In this document: piece by piece, positions 9,673 through 17,049 of the stretch
How positions within the stretch are numbered: the first letter of the stretch is position 1
Layout: the number at the start of each line of letters is the position of its first letter
DNA from: CAVPCY01 sp963770765
Lineage (GTDB): Bacteria > Actinomycetota > Coriobacteriia > Anaerosomatales > PHET01
Length of the DNA: 64,000 bases
Assembly (NCBI GenBank): GCA_963770765.1
Contig: CAVYQS010000006.1
Coordinates: 1 to 64,000, forward strand
Direction of reading: 5' to 3'
Made by a program: the position numbers and the translations under genes
Notes under the pieces: model-generated
The model's database searches: none
Seen by the model: only the letters and a program-made list of their open reading frames with translations
Told to the model about the DNA's origin: nothing

Positions 9673-10392
9673 CTACAGCCCCTCGCACAGGAACTCGGCG
9701 CGATGATCGGCGAACTCGTCCTGGGCGCGTGCGAAGTCCTCGTGGCGCCCGATGTCGAGCCAGTAGCCGTCGAACGTCTCCGAGCGCACGGTCATCCCCG
9801 CTCCGATCATGCGCAGCACCAGATCGGGGAAGTCGAGCCGCTCGCCCACCTCGACCAGATCGAGGGCCTCGGGCGAGACCGCGTAGACGCCCATGCTCAC
9901 CAGGTACTCGGTCACCGGCTTCTCGAGGTAGCCGGTGATGGTGCCGGCGTCATCTGCCTCCACCACGCCGAAGTCCACCTGGTTCTCGCGCACGAACGTC
10001 GCGATCGAGGCCGCCGCACCGGACTGCACATGCCGCTCGAGGAACGCGCCGTAGTCGAGCGTGCACAGCACGTCGCCGTTCATCACGAGGAACGGCTCGG
10101 TCAGCCCGTCGATGAGCTTGAGCGGCCCGGCGGTGCCCAGCGGCGTCTCTTCTCGGCAGTACTCGAGTTCGATGCCCACGCGGTCGCCATGGTCGAAGAA
10201 CGCCTCGATCAGCTCGGCGAGGTGGCCCACCGCAAGCGTCGCGCGGCCGAACCCCTTGCAGGCGAGCTGCCGCAAGATGATCTCGAGGATCGGCGTCTCT
10301 CCCAGCGGCATGAGCGGCTTGGGAAACACCGTGGTGTAGGGGGCGAGGCGCGTACCCTTGCCGCCGGCCAGGATGACTGCGTGTCGTGTCAC
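9673..10392 (-). CDS. Sugar-1-phosphate nucleotidyltransferase
   Basis: 239-residue NTP_transferase-fold protein: nucleotide-binding signature LAGGKGTRLAPYT at residues 8-20, FPKPLMPLGETPILE, the acceptor region EETPLGTAGPLKL and MNGDVLC with the metal-binding Asp. It lacks a left-handed beta-helix or CBS extension, so it is a minimal pyrophosphorylase. It lies between the LegB-like dehydratase (9 bp upstream) and the aminotransferase (2 bp downstream), so all three are probably translated together. By analogy with PtmE/LegB systems it may charge a glucosamine or glucose 1-phosphate with GTP or another nucleotide; nucleotide choice is inference. Confidence 0.82.
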   Translation of the reverse strand: MTRHAVILAGGKGTRLAPYTTVFPKPLMPLGETPILEIILRQLACKGFGRATLAVGHLAELIEAFFDHGDRVGIELEYCREETPLGTAGPLKLIDGLTEPFLVMNGDVLCTLDYGAFLERHVQSGAAASIATFVRENQVDFGVVEADDAGTITGYLEKPVTEYLVSMGVYAVSPEALDLVEVGERLDFPDLVLRMIGAGMTVRSETFDGYWLDIGRHEDFARAQDEFADHRAEFLCEGL

Positions 10393-10401
10393 GGGCGCTC
10401 C

Positions 10402-11397
10402 CTAGATCGTGTAGCTGAGCTTGTAGCCGGCGCGGTTCGCCGGGTCGCTGAACCACTCGACCGTCTCGGCGAGGCCGATGGGCAGCGTGACCGTGGGCGC
10501 CCACCCGCTGAGTGTGTGCGCGAGCGAGTTGTCGGACAGCAGACGCTCGACTTCGCTCTTCTCGGGCCGCAGCCGTTCGTCTTCCGAGACGATCGTCGCG
10601 TCACTGCCGGTCGCCACGAGAAGGTTCGCGGCCAGGTCCCCTATCGAGATCTCCTCGCCCACCCCCAGGTTGACCTCGCGGCCCACCGCCTCGTCGGCCG
10701 CGGCGAGCGCGATGAACCCGGCGCACGTGTCGGTGACGTAGGTGAGGTCCCGCGTGGGCGTGAGCGAGCCGAGTCTGAGCTCGGAGGCTCCGGCGAGCAG
10801 CTGCGTGATGATGGTGGGGATCACGGCGCGCGCCGACTGCCGCGGGCCGTAGGTGTTGAACGGCCGCACCGTGACCACCGGCAGCTCGAAGCTGCGGTGG
10901 AACGCCTCGGCCATCGCGTCTGCCGCGATCTTGCTCGCCGAGTACGGCGACTGCCCCTGCTTGGGGTGCGCCTCGTCGATGGGCACGTAGCGCGCCGTGC
11001 CGTAGACCTCGCTCGTCGACGTGACCACGACGCGTTCGAGCTCGAGGTCGCGAGCGGCCTGCAGCACGTTGAGCGTGCCCTTCACGTTCGTGTCGACGTA
11101 GCTGTCGGGCGAGTGGTACGAGAACGGGATGCCGATCAGCGCCGCGAGGTGGAAGACCACGTCGGCCTCGCCGAGTGCCGTCCGCACACCATGGGGGTCG
11201 CGGATGTCACCCATGAAGAACGCGATCTCATCGGCCTTGTCGGCGGGCAGAGTGTCGAGCCAGCCCCGCGAGTCGAACGAGTTGTAGTAGCAGAACGCCG
11301 TCACGTCGCAGCCGTGCTCGACGAGCGCCTCGGTCAGGTGCGAGCCGATGAACCCGTCGGCCCCCGTGACGACGACTCTCTTGCCAGTGAGTTCCAC
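10402..11397 (-). CDS. LegB-like NAD-dependent nucleotide-sugar 4,6-dehydratase
   Basis: 331-residue extended SDR: GADGFIG at residues 12-18, GDIRDPHGV near 63-71, FHLAALIGIPFSYHSPDSYVD near 82-102, and the catalytic Y152-x3-K156 in QSPYSASK. These stretches, with NTYGPRQSARAVIPTII, strongly resemble LegB, the GDP-GlcNAc 4,6-dehydratase of legionaminic-acid synthesis. No condensing (neuB/legI), epimerase (legG) or CMP-transferase (legF) gene is visible in the window, so the product may be an NDP-4-amino-4,6-dideoxy sugar used directly instead of a nonulosonate. Starts at ATG 11397, 31 bp after galU. Confidence 0.82.
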   Translation of the reverse strand: MELTGKRVVVTGADGFIGSHLTEALVEHGCDVTAFCYYNSFDSRGWLDTLPADKADEIAFFMGDIRDPHGVRTALGEADVVFHLAALIGIPFSYHSPDSYVDTNVKGTLNVLQAARDLELERVVVTSTSEVYGTARYVPIDEAHPKQGQSPYSASKIAADAMAEAFHRSFELPVVTVRPFNTYGPRQSARAVIPTIITQLLAGASELRLGSLTPTRDLTYVTDTCAGFIALAAADEAVGREVNLGVGEEISIGDLAANLLVATGSDATIVSEDERLRPEKSEVERLLSDNSLAHTLSGWAPTVTLPIGLAETVEWFSDPANRAGYKLSYTI

Positions 11398-11428
11398 GAT
11401 CTTCCCCCGCCCGCCGGTCGTGTGGTGG

Positions 11429-12289
11429 CTACTCGGTGCCCAGGAGCTTCGTCAGGCTTTCTCGGAGTGCCGAGCCGTACTCGGCGGTCTCGAGGCCGAG
11501 CGCGACGTTGGCCTCGAGCCACGACAGGATGTTGCCGGTGTCGTAACCCTCGTCCGGTTCGATGACCACGGCGTAGAGCTCTTCGCTCCTGAGCAGCTCG
11601 ACGAGAGCGTCGGTGAGCTGGATCTCGTCGCCGCGGCCGGGCTGCACGTGCGGCAGCAGCTCCATCACCTTGGGAGTGAGGAGGTAGCGTCCGAAGATCG
11701 CGAGATTGCTGGGCGCCTCGTTGACGGCCGGCTTCTCCACGAGCGCGCTCACCTTCCACACGCCGTCCTCGACCTCGACTCCGGCGATGACGCCGTAGCG
11801 GGAGACCTGCTCGGTGGGCACCGGTACCACCGCGATGACGCTCGCGCCGGTCTTCTCGTAGACCTCGCGCATGCGCGGAAGCACGTCGTTGCGCGGCACG
11901 AGCACGTCGCCGAGCAGCACGTAGAACGGCTCGTCGTTGGTGAACGGCGCACCACACATCACGGCGTGCCCCAGGCCGCGCGGGCGCTTCTGGCGCACGT
12001 AGAAGACCTCGGCGAGTTCGGAGATCGCGCGCACTTCTCGGAGGCGCTGGACGTTTCCGCTGCTCTCGAGCAGGTCCTCGAGCTCGATCGAGCGGTCGAA
12101 GTGGTCCTCGATGGCCCGCTTGCCGCGGCCGGTGACGATGAGCACGTCGTCGGCGTGCGCGGCGACAGCCTCCTCGACCACGTACTGGATGACCGGCTTG
12201 TCGACCACCGGCAGCATCTCTTTGGGCTGAGACTTCGTGACCGGCAGGAAACGGGTACCCAGACCCGCGGCAGGAATGATGGCTTTCAC
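11429..12289 (-). CDS. galU: UTP-glucose-1-phosphate uridylyltransferase
   Basis: Makes UDP-glucose from UTP and glucose-1-P. 286 residues with the bacterial UGPase signatures PAAGLGTRFLP at the N-terminus, PKEMLPVVDKP, GRGKRAIEDHFD, the EKP stretch LVEKPAVNEAPSN and a C-terminal YDTGN. The start is GTG 12289 because GGAGG lies 8-9 bases upstream; the open frame continues further but has no better site. First gene of the minus-strand glycan cluster, so UDP-glucose is the entry point of the nucleotide-sugar supply. Confidence 0.93.
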   Translation of the reverse strand: MKAIIPAAGLGTRFLPVTKSQPKEMLPVVDKPVIQYVVEEAVAAHADDVLIVTGRGKRAIEDHFDRSIELEDLLESSGNVQRLREVRAISELAEVFYVRQKRPRGLGHAVMCGAPFTNDEPFYVLLGDVLVPRNDVLPRMREVYEKTGASVIAVVPVPTEQVSRYGVIAGVEVEDGVWKVSALVEKPAVNEAPSNLAIFGRYLLTPKVMELLPHVQPGRGDEIQLTDALVELLRSEELYAVVIEPDEGYDTGNILSWLEANVALGLETAEYGSALRESLTKLLGTE

Positions 12290-12420
12290 GTCTTCGAGTC
12301 CTCCAGTTCGACAAGTAGTGCGCTCACGCGTGTGCGCAATGGCTCGCATTCAACGGTTGCAGCATCCCACACGATGTCATAGTCGCAGGGTGATGTCGCG
12401 GGTAAGACACCGCCGCCTTG

Positions 12421-12660
12421 TCAGGCCGCCGTCGCGATTACCTGCCCGACCTGCTTGCGCGAGGCGCCAAGGGTCAACAGCGACTTCACGAGAAGGTCGA
12501 CGGTGACCGATGCGTCGGCCGACTCCATCTTGGCCACCCGTGACTGACTCGAGCCGAGAATGCGTGCGACATGCGTTTGGGTCCAGCCATGCTGAACACG
12601 CATATCACGCAAGTAGTCGCGAGCACTCGAGGAGTTCGGAAGTTGATCACCGCTCGCCAA
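12421..12660 (-). CDS. Xre-family HTH antitoxin-like protein
   Basis: 79 residues with one helix-turn-helix: WTQTHVARILGSSQSRVAKME at about residues 26-46, followed by a short helical tail (LLVKSLLTLGASRKQ). The GSSQSRVAKMES pattern is that of antitoxins that pair with Gp49-like RelE toxins. Start is TTG 12660, N-terminally shorter than relatives; ATG at residue 20 is an alternative. Directly upstream lies a degenerate toxin remnant, so this may be an orphan antitoxin that now only represses or neutralises related toxins. Function beyond DNA binding is inferred. Confidence 0.7.
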   Translation of the reverse strand: MASGDQLPNSSSARDYLRDMRVQHGWTQTHVARILGSSQSRVAKMESADASVTVDLLVKSLLTLGASRKQVGQVIATAA

Positions 12661-12664
12661 CCGG

Positions 12665-12905
12665 CCGCCTGCCGCTGTCGCGCTTCGATGATGAGTCGAT
12701 CACGACTTGGCGTCGCTGGGTCTCTGAGGACTCACCGATCCGTCGATACGGTAACGATTCGCCACGTCGCATCCTCGTCCGGAATCCGAAGCTCGTGGCA
12801 AGTGCTCCGATGCGGCTGGGTCCAACAGCCGCTCAAGCTCTCGTCCGCGGCCGAAAGTGGCGTTCTTCGGTGAAGCCGCAGGGGCTTGTTGGCGAGTGCG
12901 GTCAT
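12665..12905 (-). pseudogene. Degenerate RelE/HigB-type (Gp49-like) toxin
   Basis: Fragments of a Gp49-like toxin can be read in three frames. From ATG 12905 the frame gives KPLRLH and TPLSAA, then later CHELRIPDEDATWRIV, the family's best conserved stretch; YRIDG follows one base out of frame, and a hydrophobic leucine-rich piece (ERLLDPAASEHLP) is in a third frame. The ATG overlaps the stop of the upstream HTH frame by 4 bp, and the Xre antitoxin follows in the usual toxin-antitoxin order. Several breaks and a shortened middle make real decay more likely here than a single consensus error. Confidence 0.5.
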
Positions 12906-13201
12906 GACCCCGACAATATGTCAGATACGACATACGTTGTCAAGAGCGCGGAGCCCAGTGCCGCCGGTCGCGTCGACGCCGCGATGAGCGCGTCCACCGC
13001 TTGGGACGGCACGCGCGTCACGCGCTCCGAGAGCCGCACAGCGGGCAAGCGGCCCTCTTCGATCCACAGATAGACGGTCCGTGGCGAGACGGCGAGCTTC
13101 TCGGCGACCTGTTTGGGCGTGAGGAAGGGTTCGTCAGTCGCGACTCGGGGCCGACGACGTAGCGCCCCATCGTGCGCGCTCCTCCTCGACGCGTTCGCCA
13201 C
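12902..13201 (-). CDS. Excisionase/AlpA-like HTH protein, second copy (probable fragment)
   Basis: Contains an excisionase-type HTH (LTPKQVAEKLAVSPRTVYLW, then EEGRLPAVRLSERVTRVP) almost identical to the N-terminal domain of the MNT gene at 13532-14000. Here the domain is followed by only about 25 unrelated residues and no nucleotidyltransferase domain. The equivalent start codon of the other copy is not present; GTG 13201 inside the end of hepT is the nearest in-frame start and has no clear ribosome site, so translation would rely on coupling. It is best read as the remnant of a duplicated HTH-MNT gene; it might still bind the same operator. Confidence 0.5.
   Translation of the reverse strand: MANASRRSAHDGALRRRPRVATDEPFLTPKQVAEKLAVSPRTVYLWIEEGRLPAVRLSERVTRVPSQAVDALIAASTRPAALGSALLTTYVVSDILSGS
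12990..13123. repeat. 134-bp direct repeat, copy A (HTH coding)
   Basis: This segment and 13861-13994 have the same length and orientation and differ at about ten positions by eye. Both encode the same HTH. Together they bracket the hepT and MNT coding sequences, the arrangement left by a tandem duplication or by integration next to a related gene. Confidence 0.85.
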
Positions 13202-13535
13202 GCGACTGCTGCCGATGCAGCTCCTCGACCTGCGCGACAAACAGCGGGATGGCCTGGGACGCGGTGTTCCACGTCCTTGCGGGGTTCAGGTCGAAGTAGC
13301 CGTGAATCAGACGGTTACGGGTTGCGATCGCAGAGGCCCACGGGACTTCGGCGTGGCGCTCACGGTAGTCGGGCGGCAGGTTGGCTGCGGCCTCGCCGAT
13401 GAGCCCGATGAGATGTTCCACCAGCCGCTGCTGTCGCCAGCTCGCGTCGTAGACGTCACGCCCGTCGGCGACCACCTCGGCGAGCTGGGCCGCGATCTCG
13501 AGGATGTCTGCGAGTCTGTCGAGATCGGACCTCAC
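13134..13535 (-). CDS. hepT: HepT-like HEPN ribonuclease toxin (DUF86)
   Basis: 133 residues, helical HEPN fold of the HepT family. The RNase motif R-x4-H is present as R73-N-R-L-I-H78, followed by GY (RNRLIHGY), with the preceding conserved LIGEAAANLP near residue 45. HepT toxins cut RNA and are silenced when the partner nucleotidyltransferase adds AMP to the tyrosine after the motif. Start GTG 13535 overlaps the MNT stop (GTGA), so the pair is translationally coupled. The C-terminal 25 residues are charged and run into the second HTH copy; they may be non-homologous read-through. Confidence 0.85.
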   Translation of the reverse strand: MRSDLDRLADILEIAAQLAEVVADGRDVYDASWRQQRLVEHLIGLIGEAAANLPPDYRERHAEVPWASAIATRNRLIHGYFDLNPARTWNTASQAIPLFVAQVEELHRQQSRGERVEEERARWGATSSAPSRD

Positions 13536-14000
13536 AGCGGCACCATCTCCGCGAACACGCTCTCGCGCAGTGACGGCTTCAGGTCCTCAGCCGGGCCGAC
13601 GTCGAAGGCGACCCCGAAACGCTCCGAGAGCGCCAGCTCCAGGTTCGCGATATCGAACAGCGATGCCTCGGGCGTCGAAGTCGAAGAGCATGTCCACATC
13701 GCTCGCGCGGCCCGCCTCTCCACGCGCGACCGATCCAAAGACCCGTGGACGACTCGCGCGGTGTCGCGCCGCGATCGCGATGATCTCGTCTCGGTGACTC
13801 TGCAGGAACGCGAGATCGCGCGGGTCACCCGAGCGTGGCGGATTGCGACGGGCGACCAGCGCGTCCACCGCCTGGGACGGCACGCGCGTCACGCGCTCCG
13901 AGAGCCGCACAGCGGGCAGCCGGCCCTCCTCGAGCCAGAGATAGACGGTCCGAGTCGAGACGGCGAGCTTCTCGGCGACCTGCTTGGGTGTGAGCAGCAC
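13532..14000 (-). CDS. HTH-nucleotidyltransferase (MNT) antitoxin of the HepT pair, one frameshift
   Basis: Residues 1-50 are an excisionase/AlpA-like HTH; after a short linker residues 86-106 hold the minimal nucleotidyltransferase motif FGSVARG...SDVDMLF, with the GS pair (89-90) and D101, D103 as metal ligands. MNT proteins AMPylate HepT. The frame breaks near 13674-13686, inside the repeated hexamer TCGAAG; one base removed gives PEASLFDIANLELAL and the normal C-terminus. Start GTG 14000 has GGAGG nine bases upstream. The HTH fusion suggests that the antitoxin also autoregulates the operon. First gene, before hepT. Confidence 0.8.
13861..13994. repeat. 134-bp direct repeat, copy B (HTH coding)
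   Basis: Partner of 12990-13123, about 92 percent identical. This copy keeps a proper start codon and ribosome site and is fused to the nucleotidyltransferase domain, so it is probably the parental copy. Confidence 0.85.
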
Positions 14001-14110
14001 GAGCGTGGCACCTCCGTACTCAGCATACCACCATACTGCGCTTGTTGCGCTTAAACGCTTCTAAAGATGCTTCTTGCGCTTGGCGTGGAGGGGGCGCGGT
14101 GCGGAAGCAA

Positions 14111-14146
14111 ACCGAGGCCGCCCCCTGTGCGGGAAGCGGCCTCGGT
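14111..14146 (-). terminator. Intrinsic terminator after hemL
   Basis: Perfect 11-bp GC-rich inverted repeat (14111-14121 with 14136-14146) around a 14-base loop, 20 bp past the hemL stop. On the minus strand the stem is followed by TTTGCTTCC, a short T-rich tract. Confidence 0.7.
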
Positions 14147-14166
14147 GGAGCCTTGCTTTCGCAGCT

Positions 14167-15447
14167 CTACAACGTCTTGAGCACGTCCGACGCGGCCTCG
14201 AGGAAGCGGTCGATCTCCTCGTCGGTGTGTGCGACCGAGACGAAGCACGCCTCGTACTGGCTGGGCGCGAGCCAGAAGCCCTTGTCGAGCATGCCGCGGA
14301 AGTACTTCGCGTAGCGCTCGGTGTCGCTGGTCGACGCAGTGGACCAGTTGGAGACCTCGAGGTGGGTGAAGAACATCGTGGACATCGAACCCACGCGGTT
14401 GCAGTGCGTGTGGATCGCCGAGTCGCCGGCCGCGCGGCACAGGCCGTCGGCAAGTCGCTTGCCCTTGCGCTCGAGCTCGTCATAGACGCCCGGCTGGGAC
14501 AGCGCCTCGATCGTGGCGAGGCCGGCCACCATCGCGACCGGGTTGCCCGACAGCGTGCCCGCCTGGTACACGGGACCCGTGGGCGCGAGCTGGTCCATGA
14601 TCTCGCGCTTGCCGCCGAACGCGCCCACCGGGAAGCCTCCACCGATGATCTTGCCCAAGGTGGTGAGGTCCGGCGTGACGCCGTAGAGCTGCTGCGCGCC
14701 GCCCAGCGCGACCCGGAAGCCGCTGATGACCTCGTCGAAGATCAGCACCACGCCGTGGGCGTCGCACAGGTCACGCAGGCCCTGCAGGAAGCCGGGCTTG
14801 GGAGGAACGACACCCATGTTGCCGGCGATCGGCTCGATGATGATCGCCGCGATCTGCTCACCCTCGGCCTCGAGGGTCGCCTTGACCGGGTCGAGATCGT
14901 TGTAGGGCAGCACGATCGTATCGGCAGCCGCGCCCGCGGTGACGCCGGGAGTGGACGGGATGCCCAGCGTGAGCAGACCCGACCCCGCCGCGACGAGCAG
15001 CGCGTCGCTGTGGCCGTGGTAGTTGCCGTCGAACTTGATGAACTTCTCGCGGCCGGTGTAGCCGCGGGCAAGGCGGATGGCGCTCATCGTGGCCTCGGTG
15101 CCGCTCGAGACGAAGCGCACCATCTCGATGCCCGGCACCGCGTCGATGACCGCCTCGGCGGCCGTGACCTCGACACACGTGGGTGCACCGAAGCTCGTGC
15201 CGCGCTCGAGCTGATCGCGCACCGCGTCGAGCACCGGCTCGTAGCCGTGACCCAGGATCATGGGACCCCAGCTCTGCACGAAGTCGACGTACTCGCGACC
15301 GTCGATGTCCCAGATGCGCGAGCCCTTCGCGCGATCGACGAAGCGCGGCTCGATGCCCACGCTCTTGTACGCGCGAACCGGCGAGTTCACGCCGCCGGGG
15401 ATGAGCTTGCATGCTGCCGAGAAGACCGAAGCGGAAGACTGGGTCAT
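14167..15447 (-). CDS. hemL: Glutamate-1-semialdehyde 2,1-aminomutase
   Basis: Converts glutamate-1-semialdehyde to 5-aminolevulinate, the step after HemA. 426 residues, the family norm: PGGVNSPVRA near residue 17, SSGTEATMSAIRLARG near 114, HGHSDALLV near 144 and the PLP lysine K266 in LGKIIGGGFPVGA. The ATG at 15447 fits the family N-terminus (SASVFSAACKLIPGGV) although the open frame runs on another 700 bp through the divergent gene. It is transcribed alone, away from the neighbouring membrane protein gene, and ends at a hairpin terminator. Confidence 0.95.
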   Translation of the reverse strand: MTQSSASVFSAACKLIPGGVNSPVRAYKSVGIEPRFVDRAKGSRIWDIDGREYVDFVQSWGPMILGHGYEPVLDAVRDQLERGTSFGAPTCVEVTAAEAVIDAVPGIEMVRFVSSGTEATMSAIRLARGYTGREKFIKFDGNYHGHSDALLVAAGSGLLTLGIPSTPGVTAGAAADTIVLPYNDLDPVKATLEAEGEQIAAIIIEPIAGNMGVVPPKPGFLQGLRDLCDAHGVVLIFDEVISGFRVALGGAQQLYGVTPDLTTLGKIIGGGFPVGAFGGKREIMDQLAPTGPVYQAGTLSGNPVAMVAGLATIEALSQPGVYDELERKGKRLADGLCRAAGDSAIHTHCNRVGSMSTMFFTHLEVSNWSTASTSDTERYAKYFRGMLDKGFWLAPSQYEACFVSVAHTDEEIDRFLEAASDVLKTL

Positions 15448-15546
15448 GAGCTGTGGGACCTTTCGTCTCGTGACTATCAAGCGCGCGATGCGCCCTCGCG
15501 CATGCGTCTGCGCGGTACCTGCCATTCTAGCGCACCCCGGAGCACG

Positions 15547-15552
15547 TATACT
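15547..15552 (+). promoter_or_regulatory. Putative -10 box of the LPG-synthase-like gene
   Basis: TATACT stands 43 bp before the GTG at 15595 in the hemL divergent region. No good -35 match is seen, so this is a weak call. Confidence 0.3.
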
Positions 15553-15594
15553 GCCGAGCAGCCCGTCAACCGTCACCGATGCTGGAGGGCCGAG

Positions 15595-16560
15595 GTGAAC
15601 CTCAACCGCGCACTGCGCGCCGTGATGCTGTCGGCCTTGCTCAGCGCGCTCGTCTACGCGGTGCTTGCAGCCCTCACCGATGCTCGGCAGGTCGCCGCTT
15701 CGCTGCGCGCCTTCCCCCTGTCGTCGCTCGCGACGATGGTCACCCTCACGTTGGGGTGCTACCTCACGCGCTCGGTACGCTGGTACTTCCTGATGAGAGT
15801 GATGGAGCGGCCCATGGGCGCGCGGGACGCGATCTACGTCCAGCTCTCCGGCATGACCATGACCGTGACCCCCGGCAAGGTCGGCGAAGTCCTCAAGGGC
15901 TTCCTGGCCCGTGAGATCACCGGCATGCCGATGGCGAGCGGGGTCTCTCTCGTCTTCGGCGAACGGCTGGCCGACGTCGTGGCGGTGGTCGCGCTCTCGT
16001 TCGGAGCCATCGGCATCTTCGCCGACACCGCATCGGGTCTGGGCTTCGCGGTCGCCGCGCTCGTCGTCGGCATCGCGCTGCTCACCTCCGGACGTGTTCA
16101 CCGGCTGGCCCTCGATGCCGCTGCGCGTCAACCGTGGATGAGCGCCCACCATGAGTCGGCGTCGATCGTGTCACAGACGATCCGGACCGTGCTGGGCCCG
16201 CGCCGCCTGGTCGTCTCGGTGCTGCTTTCGGTGGTGGCCTGGGGACTCGAGGGTGTCGCGTTCTGGGTGTGCATCACGGCGATGGGCTTCGACGGACTCA
16301 CGCTGGGGGCTGCCGTCGCGGTCTACGCGATCTCGACGCTCATCGGCGCCTTCACGTTCCTGCCCGGCGGCATCGGGCTCACGGAAGCCTCGATGGCGGG
16401 CCTGCTCATCGCCGCCGGCATGAACGGCGCCGACGCCTCAGCGGCGACCCTGCTGATCCGGGTGGTCACCATGTGGTTCGGTGTCGCGCTGGGCTGGGCC
16501 GTGCTCGCGGGACGGCCCGCGACGCTCAAGCGCGTATTCTCGGCTCAGGGAGCCGACTGA
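15595..16560 (+). CDS. Lysylphosphatidylglycerol synthase-type membrane protein (UPF0104/AglD-like)
   Basis: 321 residues with seven to eight hydrophobic helices. Family hallmarks are YLTRSVRWYFLM near residue 60, the conserved loop MTVTPGKVGEVLKGFLAR near 90-107 and FLPGGIGLTEASMAGLL near 258-274. The family is the membrane part of MprF and the archaeal AglD; free-standing members are flippase-like proteins acting on lipid-linked substrates, but this member's substrate is unknown. GTG 15595 is the start: GGAGG lies six bases upstream and the hydrophobic N-terminus begins there, although the frame is open for 1.5 kb more through antisense hemL. Confidence 0.85.
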   Translation: MNLNRALRAVMLSALLSALVYAVLAALTDARQVAASLRAFPLSSLATMVTLTLGCYLTRSVRWYFLMRVMERPMGARDAIYVQLSGMTMTVTPGKVGEVLKGFLAREITGMPMASGVSLVFGERLADVVAVVALSFGAIGIFADTASGLGFAVAALVVGIALLTSGRVHRLALDAAARQPWMSAHHESASIVSQTIRTVLGPRRLVVSVLLSVVAWGLEGVAFWVCITAMGFDGLTLGAAVAVYAISTLIGAFTFLPGGIGLTEASMAGLLIAAGMNGADASAATLLIRVVTMWFGVALGWAVLAGRPATLKRVFSAQGAD

Positions 16561-16587
16561 CCGCGGTCCTCTCGCCAACGAACGGGG

Positions 16588-17001
16588 CTAGGCGGCCCTG
16601 AGGCGCCGAATGCCGACCACCGACACCGTCAGCCCGGTGATCAGCGGCGACACGAAGAACACCGCCGTCAGCACCGCGAGCATGGCATCGGGCATCATCC
16701 GGTCGAAGCCGATTCTCAAGTAGACCCACACCCCGGCGTAGGTGGCAGCGCCGATCAGCGCGACGACCATACCCGAGGAGCGCGATGGGATCGTCGACGC
16801 CGCTGCGAGAATCACGACCACCAGAAGCGCGATGGTGGCGGCGAGTGCGTTCTCGTCGGTATCGTGCCCGCCGTACAGGGCGATCAGACCTGCGACCCAC
16901 AGGGCGATGCAGAGCAGTCCGAGACCCAGCGCTGCGAAGCCCCACATCAGGGCGACCGAGTCCCGTGTGCGTTCTTCAGGTACGCCACCAGTCTCGTCCA
17001 C
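16588..17001 (-). CDS. Uncharacterised four-helix membrane protein
   Basis: 137 residues with hydrophobic helices at about 18-45, 55-75, 80-96 and 107-130 and a basic end (GIRRLRAA). Start GTG 17001 follows a G-rich ribosome site. It lies 48 bp after the radical SAM gene on the same strand and converges with the membrane protein gene upstream of it. No family recognised; codon use is like its neighbours, so it is probably a real gene. Confidence 0.6.
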   Translation of the reverse strand: MDETGGVPEERTRDSVALMWGFAALGLGLLCIALWVAGLIALYGGHDTDENALAATIALLVVVILAAASTIPSRSSGMVVALIGAATYAGVWVYLRIGFDRMMPDAMLAVLTAVFFVSPLITGLTVSVVGIRRLRAA

Positions 17002-17049
17002 GAACAGACCCCCTCTATCGTCCGAACCCGTCCAGACGCTGTCGAGACT

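Noticed and set aside
12661..14000. Mobile element or integrase around the TA islet
   Set aside because: No recombinase, terminal inverted repeat or tRNA attachment site is found; the excisionase-like HTH alone is not evidence of a prophage.
14074..15594. Plus-strand open frame joined upstream of the LPG-synthase-like gene
   Set aside because: Antisense to hemL; the GTG at 15595 has a ribosome site and starts the hydrophobic N-terminus.
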